Part shown: in pieces, positions 47,808-60,127 of the stretch | Layout: each line of letters starts with the position of its first letter | Position numbering within the stretch: position 1 is the stretch's first letter | NCBI RefSeq assembly: GCF_014839805.1 | Contig: NC_051138.1 | Location: 16,024,020-16,088,019 of the forward strand | Direction: 5' to 3' | From: Manduca sexta | Lineage: Eukaryota > Arthropoda > Insecta > Lepidoptera > Sphingidae | DNA: 64,000 nucleotides | Notes under the pieces: generated by a model | Told to the model about the DNA's origin: nothing | What the model saw: the letters and a program-made list of their open reading frames with translations, nothing else | The model's database searches: none | Translations under genes and position numbers: made by a program

Positions 47808-47828
47808 CCTGCCGCTCAGACTCGCTGA
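47688..47828 (-). CDS. CD36-family gene, first coding exon (5' UTR end, N-terminus, TM1)
   Basis: Acceptor TTTGTTACAG precedes 47828, so there is at least one more upstream 5' UTR exon. The ATG at 47807 follows 21 nt of leader and opens MRGRTIRWRW, then a hydrophobic stretch (about residues 11-32), ending at SVLSL in phase 0 before donor GTAAGT at 47687. An in-frame Met further upstream lies inside the intron and is not used. Confidence 0.9.
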
Positions 47829-49794
47829 CTGTAACAAACACATAGCTATATAACCTCGCAAGCTTGTTTCGTGGGAGCGCCTAAATGGTGTGAAACCATT
47901 TTAAAAGATCTACAGGTTTTTAATGCATACAGCGGAATATTTTTAATAATATTTGTTTTCAATCTCATTAAAAGTGATAAAAAAATTAAATAAAAAAAAA
48001 CTTTATTATTTGCTTTTTAAAGGTTTTTTTTTTAGAGGGGAAATGTAAATTTTGCGTCCTTTTTGCCATATTAATACTAAATTGATTTTTTTACAGGTTT
48101 TTATTACTAGAATAACTATTCCGTTAAAAAAGAAAATATAACACAAATATTTTAGAACTAATAAAGGAAATCCGTTTCAGCAAAAGTAAGAAATGTCGGT
48201 TACAATATTCTTCGCTAATAATCGGATTCAAATCAATTAAAAAACTTTAGTTTATCTCGATAAAACAATTAAGATTAGAGAAAACATGTTTTTTTATTTA
48301 TTTTAAAGGTCACTGTAGGCCTACGTAAATATCATAAATTTGCCAATGAATAAAAAAAAAAACATACTTAATTGACTTCACATATAATAACAAGACATAG
48401 CTAAACAAATTAAAATTTCAAAGCGCCCTTACACAATTATGTTAATTTATTTCTTCACATACTTAATTAAAAAAATACAGATTTACTTTATTTCTCACAA
48501 AAAAAAAACAATTCAACTTAACGTGTATAGGCGATTTGAAATTTAAAATTTGTTCATCTACTTTTGTGGCTGTTTGTACATAACTTAGAAGTTGCTTTTC
48601 CCTCGAAACGGTTCAGGGAATATATTTACTTTGGTATTATTACCATATTTTGAATAGTTTATGTCATAAATTAAACAAATTTATTATTATATCCTTCTGG
48701 TATTGTGCCTGTTTATAGCCGGTGTGGATGCTTACAGATACCACACTAACTCTTTTAACGACTGTCTTACAAAAAATATTCTGCCTTTAGAAGACTAGGT
48801 CGCAGAAACATAAACCTAATTGGTTTTTCGATGTTATCTATGTACTAACAAATACTATTGTAATTTTCTTAAGCATGTTAAGTACTGGTGGTAGGTCTCA
48901 AATATTTGAGAGTCCAAAAATGTATCAAGGTATTAATAATACTACCATATCGTTTGTACAAAATCAAATACAAACACACATCGTCCCTGTATCCACGAAG
49001 GGGTAGGCAGAAATGCAACCAGGGCTCCTAATTTTTCAAGAAAATTGTTCATAAATTATAAACCGATTGAACGCATGAAAATAGAAAAAGTAGAAAAAAA
49101 AACGGCATCAAAATCGAATTACTCGTTCGGGAAGTGCGATGCCACAAACAGACATACGGATATTTCTCATAACATTTTAAACTTAATGGTTTGTCTAATT
49201 TAATTTATTTTAAAAACAATTGATAGAATTTCTTACACTGAATTAACATATATTGGTTTCCATTGTAAAAAATAATTGGTAAAGTACGAATATCTAGTAA
49301 TAGGTAACTAATCTTGATTAAAAACTAATTTAATTATAAAATCTATTTAACGGAATGTCTGGTAATAAACATTGCAAATAATATAGCAGATATTATATCT
49401 GCAATAAAAAAAATAATAAGTAATATTATACATATCATAATGAATAAAATATTTAAATGAGTAACAAGTGCTCTTAAAAATAATATGTGTAATCATTATT
49501 TAAAAAAGATCAAGATTATAAGGCAATAAAATGAACACGCATGGATAGCGTGGCTGTAGAATTCGTTTTCTTTTGCCTATGAATATTTTTAACTCTCTTG
49601 TGTCACATTTTAGGGATAGTTATTGCTCCGACTTACTTTATATAATGTTAAACATGAAAATCATATGAAGACTTTCCTTAGGCCTTAACTTTTCATTAAA
49701 ACACTATTAATTACGAGGCTTTATGGGCTAGAACCCTTTGCCTTCCCAATAAAAAATGAAAACTTAAACAAATGGGGATAATTAGGTATTTTTT

Positions 49795-49920
49795 TTTTCT
49801 CCCGACGTTTTGAAGACTGCAGCCTTCACTTCACAGGGCGCACTAAGGTGTTGGTCGTCCGCAAGTCAATTACAATATCTACCTACACTTTCATAGATAT
49901 GTAATGCCTAATCTATAAAC
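49795..49920 (+). repeat. Interspersed family E, copy
   Basis: CTCCCGACGTTTTGAAGACT, GCAGCCTTCACTTCACAGGG, GGTGTTGGTCGTCCGCAAGT, ATATCTACCTACAC follow in family order. Confidence 0.7.
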
Positions 49921-50770
49921 TTCATGATTAGTATTGTTGCCAACTAATATTGTATGCAATATTTTTATATGGTGATTATCGTTTTACTGGCAACATTCTC
50001 TGGTTCACTCTTTCTGACGTAGACATGTTTTTATTTTGCTCAGAATATAAGTATTATCTATATACGGTGAGCTAATCATTTCACATTTCGTCAAACTCAT
50101 TGACCGGATTGCTCAGTGGATACCATACGGTCAATATACTGTTATCGGAGTATGCGACCTGCACCTCCACAGCAATGATTGGCAGAACACAATTAATTGT
50201 ATGACAAATTTTGCAATCATTTAATTATCCACTTTGTTTTGCTACTTATTTTTAAACTGGGCTGTAAACATAAGCTATACTAATATAAAGAGGAAATTTT
50301 TCAGTTTCTTTGTAATATTATATGGTATAATGTCTGCAATTATCAATTACATTACTTAATGTAACTTGCTATTAGTGAAAGAATTTTCAAAATCGGTTCA
50401 ATAATTGAAGAAGTCTGCTTGCTATATTTTTGTCCTGAACAGATACTTATAAAGCGGGTAGGTATTTTAGGAATAAGTATTTCAGGCAAGCGGAATCGAG
50501 GACAAATGCTAATATATTACATAAAGAAGAGTTTATAAATCTGTTAGAATATAAAGTATGAAATTTTATTATAAAAAAACCGGTTTTTTCCCATTAGGTA
50601 ACTATATTGTCTGTGTATTTTTAAAATAAAAATATGTTGAATACTTAGCAAATCCTGTTAAAACGAGATAAGTGCTTTAGTGCAGATTTTACTATAAAGC
50701 TAAGTGAAACACAAATTATCATAGACTACAAATGTCCAAGAAAAGCCGTGGAATAATTGGTAAATAAAAA

Positions 50771-50898
50771 GCGGCGATAGCATAATCGGGAGAGGAACGG
50801 ACTGTCGAGACGAATATCCGCAAGTTCAAAACCCAAGGGCACACACCTCTGACTTACCTAAAGTTATAAGTGTATTATTGGTAAATTACCGCTTGCTT
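50771..50898 (+). mobile_element. SINE family A, head-only fragment
   Basis: The A and B box region and the CACACACCTCTGACTTACCT block are present. Similarity ends at CCGCTTGCTT. Confidence 0.8.
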
Positions 50899-51094
50899 CA
50901 TATTCAAATTAAATTATACACCCATGGGAGAAATTACATAATAGCTATGCACTAGTAGGATACTATAATCATTTGACACATGTTTTATAGTGCGGTAGAC
51001 GGTTTAATGAATCGTCAATTTAATAAATCAAGCAAACGGCACGCTCGTCTCGTCATTCAAAGCAATAAAAAAATCTTCTCATCTCTTCTCAAGG

Positions 51095-51235
51095 TTTTTA
51101 TATTATAATTTTCTCCCGAGGTTTTGAATATTGCAGCCTTCGTGGTCACGGAGGACTGAGGATCATCCGAAAAGTCAGTTATAATATCTACCTACATTTT
51201 ACAAAGTTTTGTATAAGTATAACATTTTTCTAAGA
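51095..51235 (+). repeat. Interspersed family E, copy
   Basis: TCTCCCGAGGTTTTGAATAT, TGCAGCCTTCGTGGTCACGG, AATATCTACCTACATTTTAC follow in family order. Confidence 0.7.
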
Positions 51236-51612
51236 CGTTCCCCGTGGTAGAGCAATGGACGCCCAAAAACCTTATAAATCCTCCATTCTTTCTTTAGGCA
51301 GCAAAGTTTGATCCCTTTATTGAGGATGATGAAGCAGTAGTCAAGACTCCGACTTATTTATCACCATATCTATATACATACATATCAAAACCATGCTATC
51401 AAAGATGATCACACGCCAGCGGACGGTCAAGGCGTACTTAATAAGGAAACATTACTTAAAATTTATAGCTTAATAGATCCTGTCAACGCGCGCCAACAAA
51501 AAGATTATGCATCAACTACATACAAGCTTAATAGAGAACGGAATGTATGTATGATGTTTAGCCCACAAGCAGTAGTGATACATTTAGAACTTGGGCAGTC
51601 CGCAAATACTAA

Positions 51613-51948
51613 TCTACTTCGAAAAACGAACGTCGTAACGAAAAAATGACGAATTTCGAATTTAACTCTACTACCAAATTACTTCGGATCCGTCACCATT
51701 CCGTAGCTTACTTTAGTGGTAGGATCAATTCCCCGTTTTTTTTTTTTTTTTGGAGAAAGCATTAGAACTTTGTCCTCGCAGATAGTTTTAAAAAATATAA
51801 CTCCAAGTTCTTACAAATTCCATGTCTGAAATATTGCGATGAACGGATCGGATCCGTCGTCGAATCCGTCATCGGATCCGTAACACTTCGTAGTAACAAA
51901 ATGTGCGATCCGTCATTCGAAACTACGGATTTCGTTTTTCGAAGTAGA
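51613..51948. mobile_element. MITE-like element with 18-bp perfect terminal inverted repeats
   Basis: TCTACTTCGAAAAACGAA at 51613-51630 is exactly complementary to 51931-51948. Inside, the motif GGATCCGTC/GGATCCGTA recurs several times, around 51689 and 51849-51882, with ATTCGAAAC and AATTTCGAA near the ends. No clear target duplication is visible. A minus-strand open frame across it is not a gene. Confidence 0.7.
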
Positions 51949-52849
51949 CTCTCTGGCAACACTTGTGTTATACCAGAAGTGGCGAACCAATGGGCACGCG
52001 ACAAAATAAATCGGGCACGCGAGTACATGTCAAACATTGTAAATGCATCTTTATTTAGGCTTCACAAGGCTTAATATCAGGTGCCATAAAGCCATTCTGC
52101 CAAATCCTGTCAAAAAAAGACATAGGTCATAAAAATTGTCGCTAAAAAGGGTCACTCATATAGGCAAAATCGGTCCTGGATGGCGAGTTATACATCCTAT
52201 TTCGACGATCCTATGCCCACATGATGGATAAAAGGACATGTTTGGCACATATGCATATTTATGCCGGCATTTTGGATATAAATATCATTGGCATAAATAC
52301 AAAAATGTCGCGTTATTGCTACGTAATACAGGCCGCGTGTCAAATTGTAAATGTGATTTGAATGCGTAGTTTGTATTCGACACGTGTTACGATATTACAT
52401 GTATTTGTCTAAGGCGCGTAAATGTGACGTGAGACAGGAGGCAAAAGATAAGTAAAATCTATAATGGAATACGTGAAAAATAGAATATTTTGCTATTTAA
52501 TTTTGACAATTTATTCCATACGTAATATAAATAAAACGAAACGAAAGCCCTTTTAAAAAACAGTGAGAAAATTAGTTAAAAAAATAAAAAAGGATTTGAA
52601 ATTTCGAATATTGCAATGTGTACGAATGACCGTGGGATAACACGAACTGTTTCTTTAGCGCGCATCATGATTCCTGATGACGTCACAAGATAGTAAATGT
52701 TACCACGTTTCTCGTTTTTGGACGTTTAATTATCAACACAATACAGCATATAATCGAAGGAAATCACTTTACATCAATTACATGAATGAAAATACATATT
52801 TAAATCGCATTTCTAAAAAGATTTTCATCCCTTTTAAATTTTTTAATAA

Positions 52850-53225
52850 ATAAAGCTGAAGAATGAATGGCCTATTTATCAAGAAAGCCTATAGGTTATA
52901 GAACATCACGATATGACCAATTGAAGCGGGGCATCAATGAAAAATGTTGCAAAAACGGTGCAAATTTTATCCTTTGAGAGTTTCCGTTGCGTGCGCTGCG
53001 TAAACGGTTAAAGTTACGCAACAATAACTTATGACAGAATTGTTAATCTTAAAAATTTCTAAAAATATATTATGAAACAAAGTCCCCCATCACATCTGTT
53101 TGCTTCTCTAAACGCGATAAACCCAAAAACTACCCAACGGACTTCGTTGAAATTTCGTATGGGGATAGTTTGAGACCCTGGGGAGAATGTAGGCTATTTT
53201 CTATCCTGGCAAAGTATATAGCGGT
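52850..53225 (-). repeat. Interspersed family F, copy
   Basis: On the minus strand it has the AGTATGGAGACAGTTTGAG-like block, ACTTTAACCGTTTACGCAGC and GAGCGGGGCATC regions in the family order. It lacks both terminal blocks. Confidence 0.7.
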
Positions 53226-53394
53226 TTTTTATATCTATATTAACAAGAACGCAGTATGTTTCCACGTGTTGGGTTCTAGGTCTGATCCTCTTTGTGTAAT
53301 GGGCATTGCTATTTCAAACTCAGGGTTCATGTCACAGAAGCGACTTCTATTAAATTAATAAAGATGGATTGATAGATATCCAGTTCGACACGCA

Positions 53395-53615
53395 CATTCA
53401 CTAATAAATTGAACACACACGACGCCTTTATCCTTGACAGGGTAGGCAGAGGCAACCACTTTTCGTCAAATGTGTTCTGATCTGATAGGTGACGAGCCTA
53501 TACGACTCCAGGCTGATACTGACCAAAAAACCTAGTATGACTGCACGACTCATGGACAAAACCCAGGACCTCAGACCGGTGTCTTATCTCGTAACTTTGC
53601 CACTTCGGTAGTCAT
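53395..53615 (+). repeat. Interspersed family G, copy (related fragment at 48965-49040)
   Basis: Both share a TATCC...GGGTAGGCAGA...GCAACCA core. The 53395 copy continues to AGGTGACGAGCCTATACGAC and a CCCAGGACCTCAGACCGGTG end. Confidence 0.5.
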
Positions 53616-55489
53616 AAATTTGGTCCGATAAGTAATGTTAATCTTTCTCATCTTTTTTATTTCTTCTTTTCTACCAGCCCGAGCTGGCTTTTGTGTTAAA
53701 TACCTATTACAATTCATAGGTAAATAACCAAAGATTACTAGTATACAATACGAATAAGCTGTGATTTATTAATAAAAAGTTGCGATCCAAAAACAAAACT
53801 ATATGTCGTTTTGTACGTATATCTCCTTCTTTATAGTTTTACATATATTTTATGTCCAATATAAAATATCTTTAAGTATACAAATGACATTATTTAATAT
53901 TAATTAAATATTCTCATGTACCTTGACTTATCATAAGTGTAACTATCTGTTGAAGCATTTTCTTTGGTTATGGTTCTGGTTGTGTGTTCCTTTTCTCGCA
54001 CTTAGCCTGTAAAGTGGTCGAGCCATTGTGCGTGACATGCGCCATTTTTTTTTTAAATATATCTACCACAGCATTATTTGTAACATCTTTTTTCAGCGTA
54101 AGAAATGCAGTGTAACGTCAATAGGTAGTTTAAAGTCTTGTGTGACATTACTTGCAGTCCCTGACATTGCCAGCCGAACTAGATCGTCTCTTCGTTCATA
54201 AACGAAAATGTCTATTACTACAAATATACCGAAATAGATTTTTTACGATTCACGACATACAAGACTTCGAGATGACATTAGACCAAATATTAATATTAAT
54301 AAAGTCATAACATTCATTAAAATATTTGGATTTATTGCATCCATAATGTCCATTCATATTTAATAATGTTTATTCAATAGTTATATAACTGGTAGCATTT
54401 ATGTATTGTACACAAATAATCATTCTCAATATTATGCAAATAATTTGATAAATAGAAAAATATGCAAGAAAATAGCATATCTGATGAATGATTTTTTACA
54501 TTAATTTGAGTAGATTTTCGCGCTAATTTAAAATATATGCTGTCGCCGTAGTGTACGATCCAAAAAAAATATAAAAAATATTCTGAATAAAATTTTCTTT
54601 CATATTATTTTTGGAGAACTATTCTTAATAAACAGCTATCATATTTATGTTCGGGTTTCCGTGATATCTCGCTTCGGTACTGCGAATATCCTGATGAAGC
54701 ATTCCACTTACTCTTCTCTTATGTAACCGAGTTTTTTTAAAACAATCGATATGGCCATTAAGTTATTTATAAACACTCATGCTGAATTCAAGTCGCTTAA
54801 AGTGTATCGTCAACTGTTCAACGCGCTGCCGCCATCAGACTATCTATTTCCAAAAATATTCTCACTACCCAAGCGTACTCTGCCATTTCTCGATAGCTGT
54901 CATATGATTCATGATATTTATAAATCGCACCCTATAAGGACCTAACTCAAACAAGACGATTTGTGGGAAACGATTAAAAAAGAGTTGAAAACAATATAAA
55001 AAGCATTGTGTTAGACAGTCGTTGAAAGTGAGGATCTGTTTCTATTCTATAATTTTGTATTTCTCGTCATAAAAGCATGCTTTGTAAGGTCAGAAAACAA
55101 CAAACTCAGAAAATATATAAATTTTGTGTTAGGTCACTTTAGTTCTAATGGAGCGAAATGTTCTTAGAATAAAACATAGCCCATAATACATTTTAGAATA
55201 GAACTTATAATATAAAAGGTTATCGCGTAAACAATCTTGCCTACTTCAATATTAAAATAGTTACACTGTCATAATATTCTAAGTTATTTAAAGACCAATA
55301 ACTTTACAGCAGTAGCAATATCCAGACCCCGGGGAATGCAATGGATTACTTAATCACGTCTTCCTAGACCTTGGGTTGAATTCTATATGATACTGCGTGG
55401 ATTCCCCGTGGTTTCTAAACAAGGATTCAGTTATAATACTACACTAATACCACAGAAAATATTTTTTTAAGGCGGGTTGTAAGCTCTTA

Positions 55490-55700
55490 TCAGACTGACG
55501 AATTACGAGTGAATTGAAGAGAGCGGAAGCCCAGCGTATTGGCCGCGAATTCGTAGCGAACACGCTGCGGGTGCGAAACGTCTTCGTTTCATCGACAGAA
55601 ACTGCCGCGAGTCAGTTGCAGTCGTATATTAGAATCGTACTCAAATTAATACTGTCAAAGTAATGCCGTCTGCCGTCGCCATCTGTCGCATTTCGAGAAA
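55490..55700. promoter_or_regulatory. CpG-rich island upstream of CD36 gene: candidate promoter/5' UTR exon
   Basis: This GC- and CpG-rich block contains TCAGT initiator-like words on both strands (55495 minus, 55610 plus) and no recognised repeat. It lies 7.7 kb upstream of the first coding exon, whose acceptor shows that a 5' UTR exon exists somewhere upstream. No strong donor or TATA box was found. Confidence 0.3.
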
Positions 55701-56670
55701 TCGCAGCTTAATGGTATCACTAAAACTACTTGACCGATTCTAAAACGATCTGAAACTAATAGAAAGCCAAACTGTTCCTGTATGAAAACTATATTATTCA
55801 GGAAAGAATTTCTATACGAAGTGGGCAGCGTGCACTAGCTTTATTAATATGTTGCTTAAGGGTTCTGTTAATAACTTGCGTTAACTTTGTAGAGTTTTAT
55901 TTAGAAAGTGTTTTGTTTTTATTATTCCGCGCGGAATCCAATCGACGTAGAATAGGGATGTTGGTTGCGAATTGCTGTCCCTGTGCGTGGTCTCCGGGGA
56001 GTGTCACGTTCAGCCTTGAGGCTTCGTATCGATGACGAGAATACGACGTAGGTCTATTATTTCTATTAAAGGATACTTTTAACTCACAAACGGATATGAA
56101 AATCGTTTTTCGGGTTAAAAGGAATATAAATTATGATGTAGAGAGAAGGAAGCTTTCTTCTTTTAATACAAAGTGATCCCATTACACCTGAAGGCCAGCA
56201 AAGTGGGATCCGAAAGATGTCAACTAGAATTTTCCATATAACTGTATAAATGACATATCAAGTAACAATTTTTTTTTTATAAATGACTACGTACTAAGTA
56301 AAAAAGAAACAGAAAAAAATATACTACGAATTGAAAACCCCCGCCGTTTTTTGAAGTTGGTAAAAAAAATTAAATTGCACCGAAATAGCTTTCAACGTGT
56401 TTTTAATTGGACTGAGTATGCTTAAACATACCAAATACTTTTCAACATCATTTGTGGATTATTATTTGTGGCAGCTGGATTTTTCCATGTATAATACAAA
56501 TCATGTGGATTGGTTGATGCTGCTGATTTGCTGAACAGTAAAGAGTCAAATTTAAATTAATTACTTATTAAATATTAATAACTTAGTTTTGCATATTTTG
56601 TGGGTTAGTGCCTTTTGACATAACTAGGACCAATAGTGCTTGATCTTTTGGAACAAACATTCGTCTAATT

Positions 56671-56942
56671 CAGTACTTCCCAATCTTTTTTAGGCCACGC
56701 CCCACCTTACCATTTCTAAAGTTTTTATGCCCCCCATACACAATTTTTAATCTTAAAAAAATATTTTGTTCCCTTAAGAAATATAAATGATAAGTTTTAG
56801 GAAGAAATCACTATGAAATTTTTATCAAAATATCCTAAGTAAAATTTCAAAACATATAATGAAAAACAGAAATTTTTTTTAAATTGCCTTTACTATCAAG
56901 TTGCCCGTCTGTGGGGCGTGGACCCCACGTTGGGAAACACTG
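56671..56942. mobile_element. hAT-like MITE
   Basis: Ends CAGTACTTCCCAATC and, inverted, CAGTGTTTCCCAACG are typical hAT termini. The flanking 8-mers GTCTAATT and GTCTTCAT match at five of eight positions, consistent with an old 8-bp target duplication. The interior is noncoding. Confidence 0.6.
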
Positions 56943-57651
56943 GTCTTCATGCTATAATGTATGTAGGCTCATGCTTGTAACACTATATCCCTCCTAACCA
57001 CAGTGCGGTCAATGTTGACTTGTCTCGAGTATTCTAGTCAGGTAGAAAAATAACATCGGAACAAAGATTTAGATACGTTTTCACCGATTTCAATTGTTTT
57101 GGTGACTCCTGCGCAGATTCGGCATTTTTTTAAAATGTTGCAGCGGCTGAGATAAAAAATATTTATATACATATAAAAAACTACTTAGTAATTTATAATA
57201 AAAAATAATTAGTTATAGACAAAGAAGAACTTATAAATTTATCCGATACTAAGTAATAATAATCAAAATATTTGTAGTGGCCATAAGAGGTGGTGGATGG
57301 GCTACCCACGGCCTCGTTTTTGGGGGAGCTTCGCGCTGCTAGGAATAGGAATAAAAAAAATACCCTCCTTCAGCCGTCGGGTAAAGGATCTCTTGACCGC
57401 CACTTCCAAATATAACCGGCGTTTAAAATAGGTCATCTTGATAGTTATCATTCCCGCCTGTCTTTCCGTGTATACCGGTTTAGCCCGCTCACGGATAACC
57501 TTTGCGATAAAAAGTAATGTTATAGGTGACTCTGGAGGTCAGAGTTCATAGGGCCTGTTTTTTTTATTTTAAACCAGCAAAACTTGTATTTTCAAAACTT
57601 GAAAAGTAACTATTGTGGTCAGTGACAAAGTTAATGTATTTTTTATCGCTT

Positions 57652-57860
57652 TACTAGCTTTTGCTCGCGACTTCGCCCGCGTGAAGGAGTTTTCCAGGAT
57701 AAAACTCCCGCTACATATTTTCCGGGATAGAAAGTAGCCTTAAACTTAAACTATCTCCATACCAAATTTCATAAAAATCCATTCAGTAGGTTTTGACAAA
57801 ATCGATAATATACAAACAGACAGAAAAGGGGACTTTGTTTTATAATGTGTATAGATAAAT
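57652..57860 (+). repeat. Interspersed family F-related, short copy
   Basis: It starts TAGCTTTTGCTCGCGACTTC and ends GGACTTTGTTTTATAATGTG. It is a related but distinct subfamily that lacks the 123-bp unit. Confidence 0.7.
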
Positions 57861-57949
57861 ATTTCTTCAACTTAAGACCTTGAGTACTAGTTTTTGATAA
57901 TCGGTTCATGAAAACACTGATAAACTACTTTCATCGATTTTTTGTGCGG

Positions 57950-58188
57950 GCACGGAAAATCTCATTACACCTGATGGTAAGTGGAGTGGAGTCCAATAGA
58001 ATGTCGACTGACGAGAGATGATTACCCTTGGACAGTCGACACAATTATGCCGGCCTGTTGGAACCGAATATACACATTACACAGGCTAATCCCAGAACGC
58101 GACACACTATGGCGCCACTATGGCGGGTTTAAACACCTTGTATGCGATGGTGTCGATATCCACGCGGATGAAGTATATCCTACCAACA
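57950..58188 (+). repeat. Interspersed family C, best copy
   Basis: ACCTGATGGTAAGTGGAGTG, ATGTCGACTGACGAGAGATG, CAGTCGACACAATTATGCCG, CTATGGCGGGTTTAAACACC and ATATCCTACCAAC follow in order. An open frame of 74 codons across it is repeat-derived. It abuts the left Harbinger end. Confidence 0.8.
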
Positions 58189-58754
58189 CTTTCGCCCGAA
58201 ATTAATAATGTATCTACTATCCAAGACAGAAACCTATCTTAGATTGCCGACTATCTTTCGATTGGTCTCCTATCGGCATGCCGATATCCTAACTCGCCTA
58301 TCCTTGCTTGCCTTCAACGATAGATCGCTGGCAATCCTTTCCAGATGCGTTCCCTCCTGACCATTCCATTTTATGCAGAATATTCCATTCGTAAAAAAAA
58401 TACTTTTTGTATTTTCCATACAAACTATTCGTTTCAATATTTGCCTAATTGCGACTTGGAGTAATAAAAAAATATTTTATGTATTTTAGCCCTCAAAAGA
58501 AATAATTAATAATTAGTACATGTCATATTTAAGATACAAACTTTTTAATTAGTTTCAAAATGGAACGTGAGTAATGTGGTTGCTGACATATTTTGACACT
58601 GAAGTTATAACATTGTTCATAATATATTAATAAATCTTTAAAGGATTTAGTTTTTAGTATGAAGTACGCAGTAAACTTGGTGCCATATAATAATAATTGG
58701 ACTCTGTACACATTATCCAGTGTTAGGGAACAAATTACAATTCCGTTATACATA

Positions 58755-58995
58755 ATTGTTGCATAACTTTAACCGTTTATGCAGCGCACGCAACGGAAGC
58801 TCTCAAAAGTTATCAATTTTAGCCGTTTTTGGTCCCATTGGTCATAGTGTGATGATATACATATACTCTATAATAGCCATCCTCAATAAATGGGCTATCC
58901 AACACTACAAGAATTTTTCAATTCGAACCGGAAGTTCCTGAGACCAGCGCGTTCAAACGAACATACTCTTCAGCTTTATATAATAGTATAGATAA
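58755..58995 (+). repeat. Interspersed family F, fragment nested in Harbinger element
   Basis: It runs from AATTGTTGCATAACTTTAAC to CTTCAGCTTTATATAATAGT, matching 16480-16745 with an internal gap. It lies between the Harbinger ends. Confidence 0.75.
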
Positions 58996-59132
58996 TGTAT
59001 GGAAATTTTGCCTGTTTCTATGTTTTAACTTTCAACTAATAAAACTATGTTAATTTGTAATTATTATTTTGAATTACAAATGTAGATAAGCAATAAAATA
59101 AATAGCAGTGATTGTAAAGGTATTTTATTTTA

Positions 59133-59737
59133 CTAAGTAAAGAAGTTATTTGTTAAGGCGATACCTCAAGGTCCATTTTCATACATTTTGTTTCGGCTTT
59201 AATCTGGGTAACTAAACAAGTATTGGCAAGTAAAGAATTTAAATTCACGTCTAGTTAGTGATTAGTTCTCGCAGTTGAAGAAAAATGTAAAAATAATTAA
59301 TAATCATGGATATTTCTGCCTTTAAAATTTCGTCATATTAAATTTTAAAGGCCGAAATATCCATGATTATTAATTATTTTTACGTTTTTCTTCAACTGCG
59401 AGAACTAATCACTAACTAGACGTGAATTTAAATTCTTTACTCGCCAATACTTGTTTAGTTACCCAGATTAAAGCCGAAACAAAATGTATGAAAATGGACC
59501 TTGAGGTATCGCCTTAATGCTGTTCTTTCTCCAACATCTTGATTCTCTATATTGTTCTCATAATTAATAATATCAGCAGTGGATAATTCCACTTGGGTTG
59601 GAATTTCCTCTAGCCTGTGATTCCGACAAATATTGTGCAAAACTGCAGTTGCAATTATTATTGTTTGAACTTTAGGTAAAGATAAACGCAATGTCAATGC
59701 AATCACAGGGAAGCGACGTTTCCATGTACCAAATGTC
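59133..59737 (-). pseudogene. Harbinger transposase C-terminal exon, split by a TTAA palindrome
   Basis: Acceptor TCTCTTTCAG precedes 59737. The frame reads TFGTWKRRFPVI, LSLPKVQTIIIATAVLHNIC, EIPTQVEL and GERTAL, the conserved HARBI1 end. It then enters the palindromic MITE at the TTAA (59514-59517) and picks up a foreign tail. On the far side (59156-59133) the original last codons, TNNFFT and a TAG stop, are still there in frame. Confidence 0.75.
59157..59513. mobile_element. Palindromic TTAA MITE, long copy
   Basis: Arms of 174 bp (59157-59330 and 59340-59513) are reverse complements with only three mismatches that I can count, around a 9-bp spacer. Termini are GGCGATACCTCAAGG and its complement. 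TTAA flanks both sides (59153-59156, 59514-59517), a piggyBac-type target duplication. The element has no coding capacity and would fold into a near-perfect hairpin if transcribed. Confidence 0.9.
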
Positions 59738-59939
59738 CTGAAAGAGATAATATAAATATTTCCTATTCCTCAGCAAAAGTTGATGGAATGGAGAAACACC
59801 ATAGTTCCTGAAAAAACGATGCAATTGCCCCTTGTTAGTACCTATCTAATAGTTCGGTAGGTACGGTATTTTTGTAAATAATGTCAAAAATTATTTACCT
59901 TGTACATAGAAGTAACACGAATATACGAGATCAGTTTAA

Positions 59940-60127
59940 CTAACAATGATTGGCAAGCAGATTTCGAAAGCCTAATCCAAACGTGAAATCAAACTCATCC
60001 AGGGTCTGCATGTAGTTAACTCTTTTCATTACCCGTGATGAAGCGCGACTTTCAGTTTCGCTATCAGTATCGCTAGTCCCTCCAAATCATTGTCGTCACT
60101 GTCACTAGAGAATATGGATATATCCAT
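59940..60127 (-). pseudogene. Harbinger transposase N-terminal remnant, frameshifted
   Basis: The ATG at 60127 opens MDISIFSSDSDDNDLEG, then a one-base frameshift leads into TSDTDSETESRASS and NYMQTLDEFDFTF, an acidic N-terminus followed by a Harbinger-like 'DEFDF' segment. It ends at a stop near 59940. Confidence 0.55.

Larger units (their letters stand above)
47829..57949. other. Region upstream of the CD36 coding start
   Basis: It must contain the 5' UTR exon(s) if they lie within the window. It holds copies of E, F, G and SINE A, the MITE 51613-51948, the CpG island 55490-55700 and the hAT MITE 56671-56942. The stretches 47850-48950, 49930-50760, 52080-52840 and 53620-55480 are AT-rich without recognisable features. 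Confidence 0.5.

Noticed and set aside
51762..52037. 91-codon minus-strand open frame
   Set aside because: It overlaps the MITE-like unit 51613-51948, and its Asp/Pro/Thr pattern reflects the GGATCCGT repeats.
54751..54945. Open frame with a PPSDYLFPK stretch resembling mariner transposases
   Set aside because: Only a handful of residues match, and neighbouring catalytic motifs are absent in all frames.
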